A DNA stretch of 64,000 nt from Stigmatella aurantiaca. GTDB lineage: Bacteria; Myxococcota; Myxococcia; Myxococcales; Myxococcaceae. Position numbers and translations under genes: made by a program. Shown here piece by piece: positions 1-9,043 of the stretch (position 1 is the stretch's first letter; the number at the start of each line of letters is the position of its first letter). The stretch is taken from NCBI RefSeq assembly GCF_900109545.1, contig NZ_FOAP01000006.1, forward strand, positions 1-64,000. Direction: 5' to 3'. The notes beneath the pieces were generated by a model, which had not been told where the DNA came from, made no database searches, and saw only the letters and a list, made by a program, of their open reading frames with translations.

Positions 1-550
1 GTGGGTCCTTCCGATGCTCTGAAGTGCCTGAGAACTCTTCAGTTATCGGTGGGTCCCCACCCGGTGATCCCTCCCCCGGTGATCGATCCGGGCTAGCGTC
101 CCGGTTCAGCGGGAAGTGTGACACCTCCTCCATATCGCTCAGCCTGAGTGCAACCACATCAATGGATCTTGCCTGATGCCGTTCGGGGTGGGCACGAACC
201 CGACGCGGATGCTCTATCCACAGGGGGCGCAGGTCCTCATCAAAGAGGGGCTCCTCACGCTGAGTCCATACGCTGTGCCCGATGATGCTTAATGCAGAGT
301 GATGCCATATGTGCAGTGAATGCGGGGTCGCGCCCCGCTGATGCAGCACCTTCCCAGTATCGTTGTGGCGTCCGGTGACAACATGCCAGTTCGTGATCAG
401 AAAGGGCGTTCCCTCAGCTTCGACAATGAAGCCCGTTGCTGAAGAAATGGGCTCCCCTCCGTAGGCAAGGACAACGATCCTCAGGCTCGGAAGCGAGTAG
501 GGGTCGGGACGTAGGTCGCGATGTGCAGCACCGCGGGATGGGTCGGACAT
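1..550 (-). CDS. Trypsin-like serine protease, partial (C-terminus beyond left edge)
   Basis: The minus strand is open from an ATG at 550 to the window edge (about 183 residues visible). A GGAGG ribosome binding site lies 6 nt upstream of the ATG. The protein has the motif TNWHVVTG around residue 56, which is the catalytic-histidine region of trypsin-like (S1-type) peptidases, and SIDVVALRL about 75 residues later, which fits the catalytic aspartate strand. The serine motif would lie beyond the edge. There is no signal peptide, so it is probably cytoplasmic, as are many bacterial trypsin-like peptidases that accompany toxin or effector modules. After the Asp strand the sequence becomes rich in Gly, Pro, Asp and Ser and does not look like a typical beta-barrel continuation. 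A frameshift or decay near the edge is therefore possible. The protease assignment rests on the two motifs only. Confidence 0.65.
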   Translation of the reverse strand, partial: MSDPSRGAAHRDLRPDPYSLPSLRIVVLAYGGEPISSATGFIVEAEGTPFLITNWHVVTGRHNDTGKVLHQRGATPHSLHIWHHSALSIIGHSVWTQREEPLFDEDLRPLWIEHPRRVRAHPERHQARSIDVVALRLSDMEEVSHFPLNRDASPDRSPGEGSPGGDPPITEEFSGTSEHRKDP

Positions 551-1140
551 GAGCGTTCCTCCGGACGAGCAGGCTTGAAGGTTTGCTGGGTCCAACAGGG
601 TCGGCAAGTGACTTATGCTGGTGCAGGCTGCATCGGGCAGCACCTCGGAGCATAAGACCGGATAGGGGCTCTGTTGGCGGTGGTGGGCTGGTGCAGAGGG
701 GCTGAGAAGGGCTGCGGCAGGGTGCCACTGGGGATGTGCATCAGTCTGGTGAAGAGACCGTTCAGGCCCTCCGGGCACACGCCAGCTCAGGCCACGCCCC
801 ACCTCGCTCGCCTCCACCAGCAATGCGGCGAGGCTGTCCCTCACCGCCTCGTATAGCCCCGTCCCCTCTGGCTATATCCGCTGATACGCCCTCTCGCGCT
901 CCCCCACCAGCCCCTTCCCAGCCACATCTCGCCAGGGCACACACTACTGATGAGTTCCCACGAACCTTCCTGGAGCACCGAACACCCCTGGTTCTGTCTC
1001 CAGAATGTCTCCAAAACTGGAGTGGACTCCAGGCGACAGGCGGGACTGGAGAGGACGGTCCCATGGACTCGAAGTGCCCGGATTCACTCGCGACTCCTCG
1101 AAAGGCGTGTGCCGTCGCGGGTTTAGGGCACTCCTGGTCC
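551..1140. other. Intergenic stretch, no convincing gene
   Basis: About 600 bases between the protease start and the tRNA-like fragment. Both strands carry open frames of 60-160 codons. None shows a ribosome binding site, a recognisable motif or myxobacterial coding character (third-position GC bias), so none is annotated. The promoter of the protease gene should lie at about 560-700. Confidence 0.5.
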
Positions 1141-1168
1141 ACGGGTTCAAGTCCCGTACTCCTCGCCA
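1141..1168 (+). tRNA. tRNA 3'-end-like fragment (T-arm, acceptor 3' strand, CCA)
   Basis: Positions 1141-1157 form a perfect T-arm: a 5-bp stem ACGGG/CCCGT and the loop TTCAAGT, which fits the TTCRANY consensus. They are followed by a 7-nt acceptor strand ACTCCTC, a G discriminator and an encoded CCA (1166-1168). A strong terminator follows at once, as after myxobacterial tRNA genes. However, no upstream segment pairs with the acceptor strand over 7 bp, and no anticodon arm of 5+7+5 nt could be folded. The best reading is a 3' tRNA remnant, such as an attachment-site copy left by an integrative element, or a degenerate tRNA. A diverged intact tRNA with a long variable arm cannot be fully excluded. 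Confidence 0.4.
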
Positions 1169-1172
1169 AAAA

Positions 1173-1213
1173 GAAGGGCCCGGAATCGCAAGGTTCCGGG
1201 CCCTTCGCTTTTT
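1173..1213 (+). terminator. Rho-independent terminator after the tRNA-like fragment
   Basis: A perfect 13-bp stem (1173-1185 with 1194-1206, GAAGGGCCCGGAA/TTCCGGGCCCTTC), an 8-nt loop and a T5 run at 1209-1213. It can also serve, from the other side, the convergent gene that ends at 1266. Confidence 0.85.
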
Positions 1214-1265
1214 CGGCGTGAGGGCTTCTTTTTAACGCCCTCCCCCGCCGCGCAGGGCCTGCCGC

Positions 1266-4200
1266 TCAACGCACCCGCGTGCGGGAGCCTCGCCAGAACC
1301 AGACGGCACTCCCAAGCAGCAGGAGCCACAGGCTGCCCGCGCCTCCCACCGACGTGCCCGTTACGCTGGCGCACCCGCCCGCTTTCTCCGGAGCAGGCTC
1401 GGGGACGAGCTGCCGCACCGTCACGCGGAAGGTGCATTCGGACGTCATTCCGGCGTCATCCCTCGTGGACACCGTCACGGGCGTGGTGCCTGGGGGGAAG
1501 AGGCTGCCGGAGGCGTGGCTGTAGGTCATCCCCGGTAAGCCCGTGACGGTGTCGCGAGCCAGGGCGGTAAAGGTGACGGCGGCTCCTTCCGCGTCCTTCG
1601 TCTCGAAGGTCATGTCCTCGGGGCAGACAAGCGCGGGAGGCGTGGTGTCCTGCACGGTGATGGAGAAGGTACAGGAGGCCACGTTGTCCGCCTCGTCTCG
1701 TGCCGTCACGGTGACGGCCGTCGTCCCGAGCGGAAAGCGGCTGCCCGGGGCGTGGCTGGAAGCCACCTGCGGCGAGCGGGTGACGGTGTCCAGGGGATTG
1801 GCGAGCTCGAAGGGAACGGGCGTGCCCTCAGTCCCCTCCGCCTCCACCGTGAGGTTCGCCGTGCAGCCCACGGAGGGGGGCGTGGTATCGCGCACGGCCA
1901 CGGTGAAGTGACACGTGCTCTCGTTGCCCGCTGCGTCTCGCGCGATGACGGTGACGCCCGTGGCCCCCAACGGGAACACCGTCGCCGAGGCGTGGCTGTA
2001 GATGATCTCGGGTAAAGCGGTGACGGCATCGGACGCAACCGCCGGTGCGTATTCCAGTACGCCCCCCAAGGCACTGGTGGCCTCGACAGTGGCGTCCGTG
2101 GGGCAGGCCACGCTGGGCGCGGTGGTGTCCTGCACGGTGACGCTGAAGGAACACGTCGCGGTGTTACCGGCCTCATCCCTCGCGGTGACGATGACCTCTG
2201 TCCCTCCGAGAGAGAACACCGTTCCGGAGCCCTGGCTGTAGCTGAGCTCGGGTGTGGCGGTGGCGATGTCGGAAGCCATGGCTGGCGCGTAGCTCACCGT
2301 GGAACCCGAGGCCCTCGTGGCCTCAGTGGTGATGTCCGTGGGGCAGACCACGCTGGGCGCGGTGGTGTCCTGCACGGTGACGCTGAAGGTGCAGGAGGCC
2401 ACGTTGCCCGCAGCATCCGTTGCGATGACGGAGACAGCCGTCATGCCCAGGGGAAACAGCGTTCCCGGCGCGTGGCTGTAGCTCAGAGCCACGGGCATGC
2501 TGGCCGTATCGGAGGCCGTGGCGGCCGGATAGGTGACCACGGCCCCGCTGGCCCCGGTGGCCTCGGCGGCGGTATTCGCCGGGCATGTCACCTCCGGCAT
2601 CGTGGTGTCACCAACAGTGATGTCGAAGGAGCATGAGGCTGCGTTGCCTGCCGCGTCCGTCGCGGTGACGGTCACGGCCGTGGTGCCAAGGGGGAAAACC
2701 GTCCCGGCCGCCTGGCTGTAGGTCAACACAGGCATGGCGGTGACGGAATCAGAGACCGTCGCGGGCGCGTAGAGCACGGTGGCGCCCGAGGCACTGGTGG
2801 CCTCGGCGGTGACGTTCGTGGGACAGGCCAGGCTGGGGACAGTGGTGTCCTGGACGGTGATGTTGAACGAGCACGAAGCGGTGTTGCCCACCGTGTCCTT
2901 CGCGGTGACGGTCACCGCCGTCGCTCCCAGGGGGAACACCGTCCCGGAGTCCTGGCTGTAGCTGAGCACGGGCGAGGCCGTCACGGCGTCGGTGGCCGTG
3001 GCCGCCGGATAGCTCACCAGGGCTCCCGAGTCGCCGGTGGCCTCGGCGGTGATGCCCGTGGGGCAGACCATGCTGGGCGCGGTGGTGTCTTGGACTGTAA
3101 CGCTGAAGGTGCACGAGGCGCTGTTGCCGGCCCCGTCCCGCGCGGTGACGGTGACTGTCGTCGTCCCCAGGGGGAACACCGTGCCCGGCAAGCGGTTGTA
3201 GGAAATGGACGGCGAGGCCGTCACGGCATCGGTGGCGGTGGCCCGCGGGTAGTTGACCTCAGCACCGGCAGCATGGGTGGCCTCGGCCGTAATCCCCGCT
3301 GGGCAGGTCACCGTGGGAGGGGTTCTATCCCGGACGGTGATGGTGAAGGAGCACGAGGCGCTATTACCAGCCGCGTCCGTCGCGATGGCGATGACCGACG
3401 CCGTCCCCAGCGGAAACACGGTTCCCGATGCATGGCTGTAGGTCAGCACAGGCTCGGGGCTGACAGCGTCGAGAGCAGAGGCGGGTGGGTAGCTCACCAG
3501 CGTGCCCGAGGCGCTGGTGGCCTCGAAGGGGGCGGGCTTCGGGCAGGACACCAAGGGGGGCTGGGTGTCACGGACCGTCACCGAGAAGCTGCAGGTGCTC
3601 TTGTTCCCCAGCGCGTCCGTGCCCGTCACGGTGACCACCGTCACCCCGAGCGGGAACAGGGTTTTGGAGGCCTGGCTGTAGCTCACCGTCACGGGCGGGC
3701 TGACCGCTTCGGACGCCGAGGCAGGCGAATAGTTGACCAAGGCCCCCGAGGCACTGGTGGCCTCGGCGGCGACACCTGCGGGACACACCATGACCGGCCC
3801 CCGGGTATCCCGGACGGTGACGTTGAAGGTGCACGAAGCGGAGTAGCCCCCCGCGTCCGTCGCGGTGGCGGTGACCGCCGTCGTCCCCAGGGGGAACACC
3901 GTCCCCGGCGCCTTGCTGTAGGTGACCTGGGTCGCGCTGGCATCGGAGACCGTGACCCCCGGGAAGCGGACCGTGGCGCCCGAGGCGCTGGTGGCCTCGG
4001 CGGTGACATTCGCGGGGCACGTCACCTTCGGCGCGCTGGTGTCCACGACGGTGACGTTGAAGGAGCACGAGGCCGTGTTGCCGTAGGCATCCTTCGCCGT
4101 GGCGGTGACGCTCGTCGTCCCCAAGCGGAACACCGACCCCGGCGCCTGGCTGTAGGAGAGCGCAGGCTGGCCAAGCCTGTCATCCGTGGCGGCCGCGGGC

Positions 4201-7013
4201 GGAAAGCTCACCGGTGCGCCCGCGCTGCTCAGGGCCTCCGCGCTCAGGGCCGCCGGGCAGATGATGGTGGGCGGCGTGGTGTCCGGGGGGACGGACAGCC
4301 TCACGCGCCACAGCTCGAAGCCCGTGGTTCCATCGTTGGCCACGAAGAAGATGTCGTTCCCCTGCCGCGTGAACAGGCGGGGGTTGGAGGAAGCGGCTCC
4401 AGGCGCAAGGTCCCCCAGGGGATGCGTCCCGGCCTCGGTACCATCCGAAATCCAAGGCTCGACACCAGAGGTGCCGTCCGAGGCGGCGAACACCACCAGC
4501 CCTTCCGGCTCCAGCGCCAGCATCGGCTGCACGGCCACGCCGTTCACGGCCCCGGGGGCCGTGTCCTTCACGCGCACGGTGCCCTCGAGCGTGCCATCGC
4601 TGCGCCAAAGCTCTGCCCCCGTCTCCTGGGTGGAGGCCTGAAACAGGAGGGCGCCGTTGACCTCAACGAGGTAGCGCGGGTTGAAGCCCTTCCCTCCTGG
4701 CACCTGCTTCACCGGCCAGGTCCCCTCCCCCGTGCCGTCGCTGCGCCAGAGGTCGCGCTGAGTGCCATCATGGGAGGCACTGAAGTACAGCGTGGTGCCG
4801 AGCAGCGCGAAGTCATCGGGCAAGCCGCTCCCCAACGCGGCGATGTCCCTGACGAGCCGGGTTCCAGTGTTGGTGCCATCACTTCTCCACAGCTCCATGT
4901 CGTACGAGCCGTAATTGGCACCGACGAAGTAGAAGAAGCCGGGGGTGGCGGCGATCCCCCGGTTGAGGAAGGGCACGACGTACCCCAGGGAGACCGTCCC
5001 GGCGGACGTGCCGTCGCTCTTCCAGAGCATGTCGCTGGGCTGATAGGCGCCGAAGAAAGCCTGGTTCTTGAACCCGGCGAAGCCCTCGCGGAGGGAGGTG
5101 TCGTACTGGGTTCCGGCCGAGAGATCCTTGAGGAGCCGGGTCCCCGCCTCGGTGCCATCCGAAACCCACGGCTCGAAGCCGGTTCTGCCATCGTTCCCGA
5201 TGAAATAGAGCCGGTCGCCCACGGCCTGCAGGCCATACGGCGCCGTCCAGGTGGCGGGGCCGGGACTGAGCTCCTTGAGGAGCCGGGTCCCCGCCTCGGT
5301 GCCGTTGCTCGTCCACAGCTCACGGCCATAGACAGGGTCCTCGGCATCGAACACGAGTGCGCCCTTCAGCGGCACAAGCTGACGGGGACTGGAGCCCCAG
5401 CTTCCCGGGTAGATGTCCTTGATCAGCCGCGTGCCGGTGGAGTCGTTCACCCACGGCTCGCGTCCAAAGCCCTGCACGTCCGCGGTGAAGTACAGCCCGC
5501 CATTGAGCACGGTCAGGGCCTGCGGGTCCGAACTGGCCGTGGGAACGAGGATGTCCTTCAGCAGGGACGCGGAGACGCCCGAACTCTCGGTGGACCACAG
5601 CTCCCGGCCCACGGTGCCTCTCTCGGCGGAGAAGAAAAGGCGGGTTCCGGCCGCGGTCAGCCCCTCGGGGGTGGAGCTGTTCGTTCCCAGGCCAATATCA
5701 CTCACCTGCACGGTGCCAGCGGGCGTGCCATCGGTCCGCCACAGCTCGCGGCCCGTCATGCCGTCGTCCGCGGTGAAGTAGAGCAAGTTGCCCACGGCGG
5801 TCAGCTGCTGGGGGGTGGAATCCGCCGAACCGGACCGGATATTGGCGAGGCGCTGCAGGCTCCCGCTCAGGGTCTCCAGCTTCCACAACTCGTAGCCCGT
5901 TCCGGGCTCATTGGCGCGGAAGTAGAGCGTGGTGCCCACCGCGACGAGTTCCTCCGGCCAGCTGCTGGCCGAGCCCGGAGCGATGTCCGCGACCAGCGAG
6001 GCCGTGGTCCCATCCGTCTTCCACACCTCGTAGCCATAGAGCGAGCCGCCATACCTGCCCGCCGAGACGAAGTAGAGCATTCCGCCCACGGGCGTGAGCC
6101 ACTGGATGGCCATGCCGTCGTACGGGTCGCCGGGGGTTGGGTCATAGGCGAGCCGGGTTCCCCCTGGGGTGCCATCGCTGGTCCAGATGGACCCACGGGC
6201 CGAGGGCTCGAAGCCGACGAAGAAGACCCGGTCGCCCACGCTGACGAGCTGGCTGATGAAGCCGTCCCTGCTGCCCGGGGCGATGTCCTTGAGAAGCAAG
6301 GTCCCCTCGGGAGTGCCGTCGCTGCGCCACAGCTCGCGCCCGGTTCCCGCGCCGTAGGCGGTGAAGAAGAGCTGGTTTCCCGCGACGGTGAGGTTCTCAG
6401 GACTGCCTCGGAAGTTGTCCGAGAGGACGCCCTTGAAAAGCACGGTGCCCTCAGGGGTGCCGTCGCTGCGCCACAGCTCACCGTTCGCCGAGAAATACAG
6501 CAGGCCGTTGAAGACCTTCAGGTTGCCGGGACTGGAGGTAGGGGTGCCGGGGGCGATGTCCTTGACGGGCACGGTGCCGGCGGGGGTGCCGTCGGTCCGC
6601 CACAGCTCGCGCCCGAGGCTCCCCGCGTCGGCGACGAAGTAGACCTGTCCTCCCATGACGGTGAGGCCGCTGGGATCGGAACTCTCGGCGCCCGGCCGGA
6701 GGTCCGCCACGAGCCGGGTACCGGCGGGCGTGCCATCGCTCATCCAGAGCTCGCGTCCGCTGCTGGCCTCCTGCGCCACGAAGAACACCGTGCTGCCCAT
6801 GGCCACGAAGCCCGCTGGAGCGCTGCCGGCGTTGGCGGGCAGCTGCGTGTTCAGGTCGGCGACGAGCGCGGGCCCGGTGACTTCGAGCGCGGAAGAGGAA
6901 GTGCCTCGCGGGCCGTCGAACTTCGGGACCACGGACTCGGAGCAGCCGCTCACCACCGCCAGCGTGACCGCGAGCCACAGCAGCGGCCGCCAGAAGTTCT
7001 CTCGATGTTTCAT
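1266..7013 (-). CDS. Giant ELWxxDGT/HYR repeat surface lipoprotein with MYXO-CTERM-like tail (1,915 aa)
   Basis: A cell-surface repeat protein. The N-terminus is a lipoprotein signal ending in VVSGC (Cys about residue 24). From about residue 85 to 900 there are some 17 copies of a roughly 50-residue unit built around ELWRSDGTPEGT (ELWxxDGT repeat family, probably a beta-propeller-like array). From about 908 to 1850 there are 12 tandem HYR (hyalin repeat, immunoglobulin-like) domains of about 80 residues, each with a CP...EAT start and a FPLGTTAVTVTA...CSF end. The tail has GGCAS, a hydrophobic stretch (SLWLLLLGSAVWFW) and an Arg-rich end, which matches the MYXO-CTERM sorting layout of GC motif, membrane segment and basic tail. 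Carrying both a lipobox and this tail is unusual. A role in adhesion or matrix is inferred from the domains. The start ATG at 7013 immediately precedes the signal peptide. Confidence 0.85.
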   Translation of the reverse strand: MKHRENFWRPLLWLAVTLAVVSGCSESVVPKFDGPRGTSSSALEVTGPALVADLNTQLPANAGSAPAGFVAMGSTVFFVAQEASSGRELWMSDGTPAGTRLVADLRPGAESSDPSGLTVMGGQVYFVADAGSLGRELWRTDGTPAGTVPVKDIAPGTPTSSPGNLKVFNGLLYFSANGELWRSDGTPEGTVLFKGVLSDNFRGSPENLTVAGNQLFFTAYGAGTGRELWRSDGTPEGTLLLKDIAPGSRDGFISQLVSVGDRVFFVGFEPSARGSIWTSDGTPGGTRLAYDPTPGDPYDGMAIQWLTPVGGMLYFVSAGRYGGSLYGYEVWKTDGTTASLVADIAPGSASSWPEELVAVGTTLYFRANEPGTGYELWKLETLSGSLQRLANIRSGSADSTPQQLTAVGNLLYFTADDGMTGRELWRTDGTPAGTVQVSDIGLGTNSSTPEGLTAAGTRLFFSAERGTVGRELWSTESSGVSASLLKDILVPTASSDPQALTVLNGGLYFTADVQGFGREPWVNDSTGTRLIKDIYPGSWGSSPRQLVPLKGALVFDAEDPVYGRELWTSNGTEAGTRLLKELSPGPATWTAPYGLQAVGDRLYFIGNDGRTGFEPWVSDGTEAGTRLLKDLSAGTQYDTSLREGFAGFKNQAFFGAYQPSDMLWKSDGTSAGTVSLGYVVPFLNRGIAATPGFFYFVGANYGSYDMELWRSDGTNTGTRLVRDIAALGSGLPDDFALLGTTLYFSASHDGTQRDLWRSDGTGEGTWPVKQVPGGKGFNPRYLVEVNGALLFQASTQETGAELWRSDGTLEGTVRVKDTAPGAVNGVAVQPMLALEPEGLVVFAASDGTSGVEPWISDGTEAGTHPLGDLAPGAASSNPRLFTRQGNDIFFVANDGTTGFELWRVRLSVPPDTTPPTIICPAALSAEALSSAGAPVSFPPAAATDDRLGQPALSYSQAPGSVFRLGTTSVTATAKDAYGNTASCSFNVTVVDTSAPKVTCPANVTAEATSASGATVRFPGVTVSDASATQVTYSKAPGTVFPLGTTAVTATATDAGGYSASCTFNVTVRDTRGPVMVCPAGVAAEATSASGALVNYSPASASEAVSPPVTVSYSQASKTLFPLGVTVVTVTGTDALGNKSTCSFSVTVRDTQPPLVSCPKPAPFEATSASGTLVSYPPASALDAVSPEPVLTYSHASGTVFPLGTASVIAIATDAAGNSASCSFTITVRDRTPPTVTCPAGITAEATHAAGAEVNYPRATATDAVTASPSISYNRLPGTVFPLGTTTVTVTARDGAGNSASCTFSVTVQDTTAPSMVCPTGITAEATGDSGALVSYPAATATDAVTASPVLSYSQDSGTVFPLGATAVTVTAKDTVGNTASCSFNITVQDTTVPSLACPTNVTAEATSASGATVLYAPATVSDSVTAMPVLTYSQAAGTVFPLGTTAVTVTATDAAGNAASCSFDITVGDTTMPEVTCPANTAAEATGASGAVVTYPAATASDTASMPVALSYSHAPGTLFPLGMTAVSVIATDAAGNVASCTFSVTVQDTTAPSVVCPTDITTEATRASGSTVSYAPAMASDIATATPELSYSQGSGTVFSLGGTEVIVTARDEAGNTATCSFSVTVQDTTAPSVACPTDATVEATSALGGVLEYAPAVASDAVTALPEIIYSHASATVFPLGATGVTVIARDAAGNESTCHFTVAVRDTTPPSVGCTANLTVEAEGTEGTPVPFELANPLDTVTRSPQVASSHAPGSRFPLGTTAVTVTARDEADNVASCTFSITVQDTTPPALVCPEDMTFETKDAEGAAVTFTALARDTVTGLPGMTYSHASGSLFPPGTTPVTVSTRDDAGMTSECTFRVTVRQLVPEPAPEKAGGCASVTGTSVGGAGSLWLLLLGSAVWFWRGSRTRVR
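1420..4290 (-). repeat. Twelve tandem ~240-bp repeats encoding HYR domains
   Basis: Within the giant lipoprotein gene, a unit of about 240 bp recurs 12 times. Each copy contains recognisable DNA blocks such as the segments encoding the FPLGTTAVTVTA and VQDTTAPS cores. Several neighbouring copies (about 2000-3150) are much more alike than the outer ones, suggesting recent expansion or gene conversion within the array. Confidence 0.8.
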
Positions 7014-7114
7014 GTCCCCCTCGGACAGAGGCCGCGAGGGTGACGGGCCCGCGCGAATGGCGGGAGAACTCTATCCTGTGTTCAGTTCTGAATATCTATG
7101 TGACGGAATTCACA

Positions 7115-7138
7115 GGGCCCTGAAACCGGTCAGGGCCC
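7115..7138 (-). terminator. Hairpin terminator for the small secreted protein gene
   Basis: A perfect 9-bp stem, GGGCCCTGA (7115-7123) with TCAGGGCCC (7130-7138), and a 6-nt loop. It lies 15 nt past the stop codon of the minus-strand gene at 7153. There is no clear T-run, so termination may be weak. Confidence 0.55.
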
Positions 7139-7152
7139 GGTGGCGAGCAGGA

Positions 7153-7500
7153 CTACCAGCCACAGTTGGACGCGGGGACCGGCGCCCGCTGGTTCCCATT
7201 GAGGGAGACGGACTGTCCCCACTGGAAGCCGGGGCTGTTCCTGCGCGTCTCGAAAAAGCAGCCAAGCTGGTAATCCTGGGCTCCAACCGAACGGGCCCAC
7301 TCGGCGCACGTCTCGGCGCTCCAGCTCGCGGGGACGTTGATGGAGTCCCGGAACACGCTAGGAACCACCGCACTGCACACCTTCTGTCCACCGGCGGTCC
7401 CCGGGGGCGGCGGCTTGGGGCCCGCGGCCACCGCCGGGTTGGCCAAGAACATCACCGCCAACATCCACGCCGCTGAGAGGATTCTTTGATGGGCCGCCAA
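7153..7500 (-). CDS. Small secreted protein of unknown function (115 aa)
   Basis: A 115-residue protein with a Sec signal peptide (hydrophobic SAAWMLAVMFLA, cleavage after NPAVA). The mature part of about 90 residues contains four cysteines, which may form two disulphides, and several aromatic residues. No known domain was recognised. It is transcribed in the same direction as the giant lipoprotein gene but is separated from it by a hairpin and a promoter-sized gap, so it is probably its own unit. The strong GC bias at third codon positions supports it as a real gene. Confidence 0.6.
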   Translation of the reverse strand: MAAHQRILSAAWMLAVMFLANPAVAAGPKPPPPGTAGGQKVCSAVVPSVFRDSINVPASWSAETCAEWARSVGAQDYQLGCFFETRRNSPGFQWGQSVSLNGNQRAPVPASNCGW

Positions 7501-7739
7501 GGTGTTTCTCCTGTTGGGTCAGTCGCAGGCCGTTCTGGGCCGCGCCGGGTACAAGGCTCCTGACCGGCTGGCCGGAGGGTTTATTCAGCGCGCAGGGGCG
7601 CCCACAGCAAGCCACATGGCGCCGTCACGGGAACGGCCCGCCTGTGTTGTCCAGCAGGCACTGCCCGAAGGGGAAGGCCGACAACCCGCAAGCCCGTACC
7701 TAACTTGAATCCCGGGTCTTCCACCGGAGCCACGCCCTC

Positions 7740-8339
7740 ATGTCCAGTGCCGTTCAGATGCCATCCCGGAGTGGAGCAGCCTCCGTGGCGGCGGCACCCC
7801 CGTGGGTCGTGTTCGATCACACGGTCGAGGGACTGTTCCGCGTGGCCCTGCATGGGCGTCTGTCCGCGTCCACCGAGTCGAACCTGCGCCGGGCCGGGTT
7901 GGACTTGTCGAAGAAGCTGCTGCCGGCCTACTCCTTCGAGACGTGGAAGCGCTGCCTGGAGATCGTCGCCACGGATCTGTATCCGCACCTGCCCCCCGCC
8001 GAGGCCTGGCGGGCGATTGGCCGGACCATCGTGGAGGGCGTGGGCCGCACCGTGATCGGCCGGGCCACGCTGGCGGTGGCGCGGCTGCTCGGGCCGCTGC
8101 GGGCCCTCCGGCGGCTGCGGCACATGCTGCAGAGCGCGGACAACTACGTCGAAGCCTCCGTCACCGAGCGCTCCACCACCTGCGTCGAGGTGTCGATCAA
8201 CGAGGTGATGGGGCATCCCACCTACTACCAGGGCATCCTGGAAGCGTGCCTCGGCATCACGGGCGCCCAGGGCGTTCAGGTGGACGTGCTCTCCTGCGAG
8301 GGCAAGGGCGCCACGTTCCTGGTGGCGTGGACGCAATAA
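7740..8339 (+). CDS. DUF2378 (TIGR02265) family protein
   Basis: A 199-residue protein of the Myxococcales-restricted DUF2378/TIGR02265 family. It shows the family's features: an N-terminal beta-strand region (VVFDHTVEGLFRVAL), a central helical segment (YSFETWKRCLEIVATDLYP), and a C-terminal part with a conserved Cys in an EACLGITGA-like strand followed by a glycine turn. No catalytic role is established for the family. Members are numerous in each genome and are found near signalling and regulatory genes. No transmembrane segment or signal peptide is visible, so it is cytoplasmic. It is monocistronic, with about 700 bp of non-coding DNA following. Confidence 0.85.
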   Translation: MSSAVQMPSRSGAASVAAAPPWVVFDHTVEGLFRVALHGRLSASTESNLRRAGLDLSKKLLPAYSFETWKRCLEIVATDLYPHLPPAEAWRAIGRTIVEGVGRTVIGRATLAVARLLGPLRALRRLRHMLQSADNYVEASVTERSTTCVEVSINEVMGHPTYYQGILEACLGITGAQGVQVDVLSCEGKGATFLVAWTQ

Positions 8340-9043
8340 CCCCCCGGAGCCTGCAGCGGGCCTGAAATCTGACGCGCCCCCGGGCCGAGCGCATCCACGG
8401 CCTCGCCGGCGGCAGCCTGCCCCCCATCACCGATGCCGTACCCCGCAGCCAGAACAAGCTGCGGTGGATCCACGTCCGGCAAGCTGGACGCGCCGCTCCA
8501 CCCCTGAGCCCTGTCAAAACAGACATTCTGCAATGACTTGCAAGAATGCCTTACCGCGACAGGAAGCCATTCATTGCCACCCGGGACATGCAGGGAATTC
8601 TCCCGGACGTCCATAACTGTATCGTGCCCTGCCCCACCGCCGGAGAACGGCGGGCGCGGGATGCCCTACCGTCCGGGATTGAATCCCTGTTTGCAACCTC
8701 GGGTGCCGTCCCAAATCTGAGCAACGATTGGCCGGAAGTCCTTCTCTTGTCCCAAAGTGCAGCGCCTCGCGGGGCACCTCACAAGGCGCGCTGGGGCACG
8801 CTCGGACTTCCCGCTCAGCTTGACGTTCAGCAGGCTCACTTTCCCTGGCACCGCGGTGGGGCCCAACCAGTCATTCCAGGGTCAGTAGTGCAACCACGAA
8901 CCATGTCCAGATTGGTGGACGTGAGCGTCCATGGTTCACCGTCACGGCCCCGCATTCTCCCCGCTGATCCAATCCCAGAAGAGCCCACCCGCGGAGCCGC
9001 CCTCACCCACCATGGGCTTCCAGAAGGAGCAGGTTCGAAGACC
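8340..9043. other. Long intergenic region upstream of the AHBA operon
   Basis: About 700 bases without a supported gene. The frame of the ligase stays open up to 8546, but the translated extension is unlike any ligase N-terminus, and a good start lies at 9044. The region should hold the operon promoter and leader. It contains the large inverted repeat at 8898-8937 described separately. Confidence 0.5.
8898..8937 (+). promoter_or_regulatory. Nested inverted repeat upstream of the AHBA operon
   Basis: GAACCATG at 8898-8905 pairs perfectly with CATGGTTC at 8930-8937. Inside lies a second perfect hairpin, GGACG-TGAG-CGTCC (8917-8930), which overlaps the right arm by one base. The element is about 107 nt upstream of the ligase start codon. 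It could be an operator for a dimeric regulator or a leader RNA structure. No regulator gene lies beside it. Confidence 0.35.

Noticed and set aside
762-1169. Minus-strand ORF opposite the tRNA-like fragment (begins ARSTGLEPVD)
   Set aside because: Spurious translation of antisense tRNA sequence; such STGLEP-type peptides are a common annotation artefact.
3090-7043. A 1,317-codon open frame on the plus strand opposite the repeat lipoprotein
   Set aside because: It is antisense to a gene with clear repeats and a lipobox; its product is Arg/Gly/Ala-rich and repeat-periodic only because the other strand is. It is a high-GC shadow frame.
8546-9043. In-frame 5' extension of ligase 1
   Set aside because: No ribosome binding site at 8546, Pro/Arg-rich non-homologous sequence, and a family-like start with a Shine-Dalgarno at 9044.
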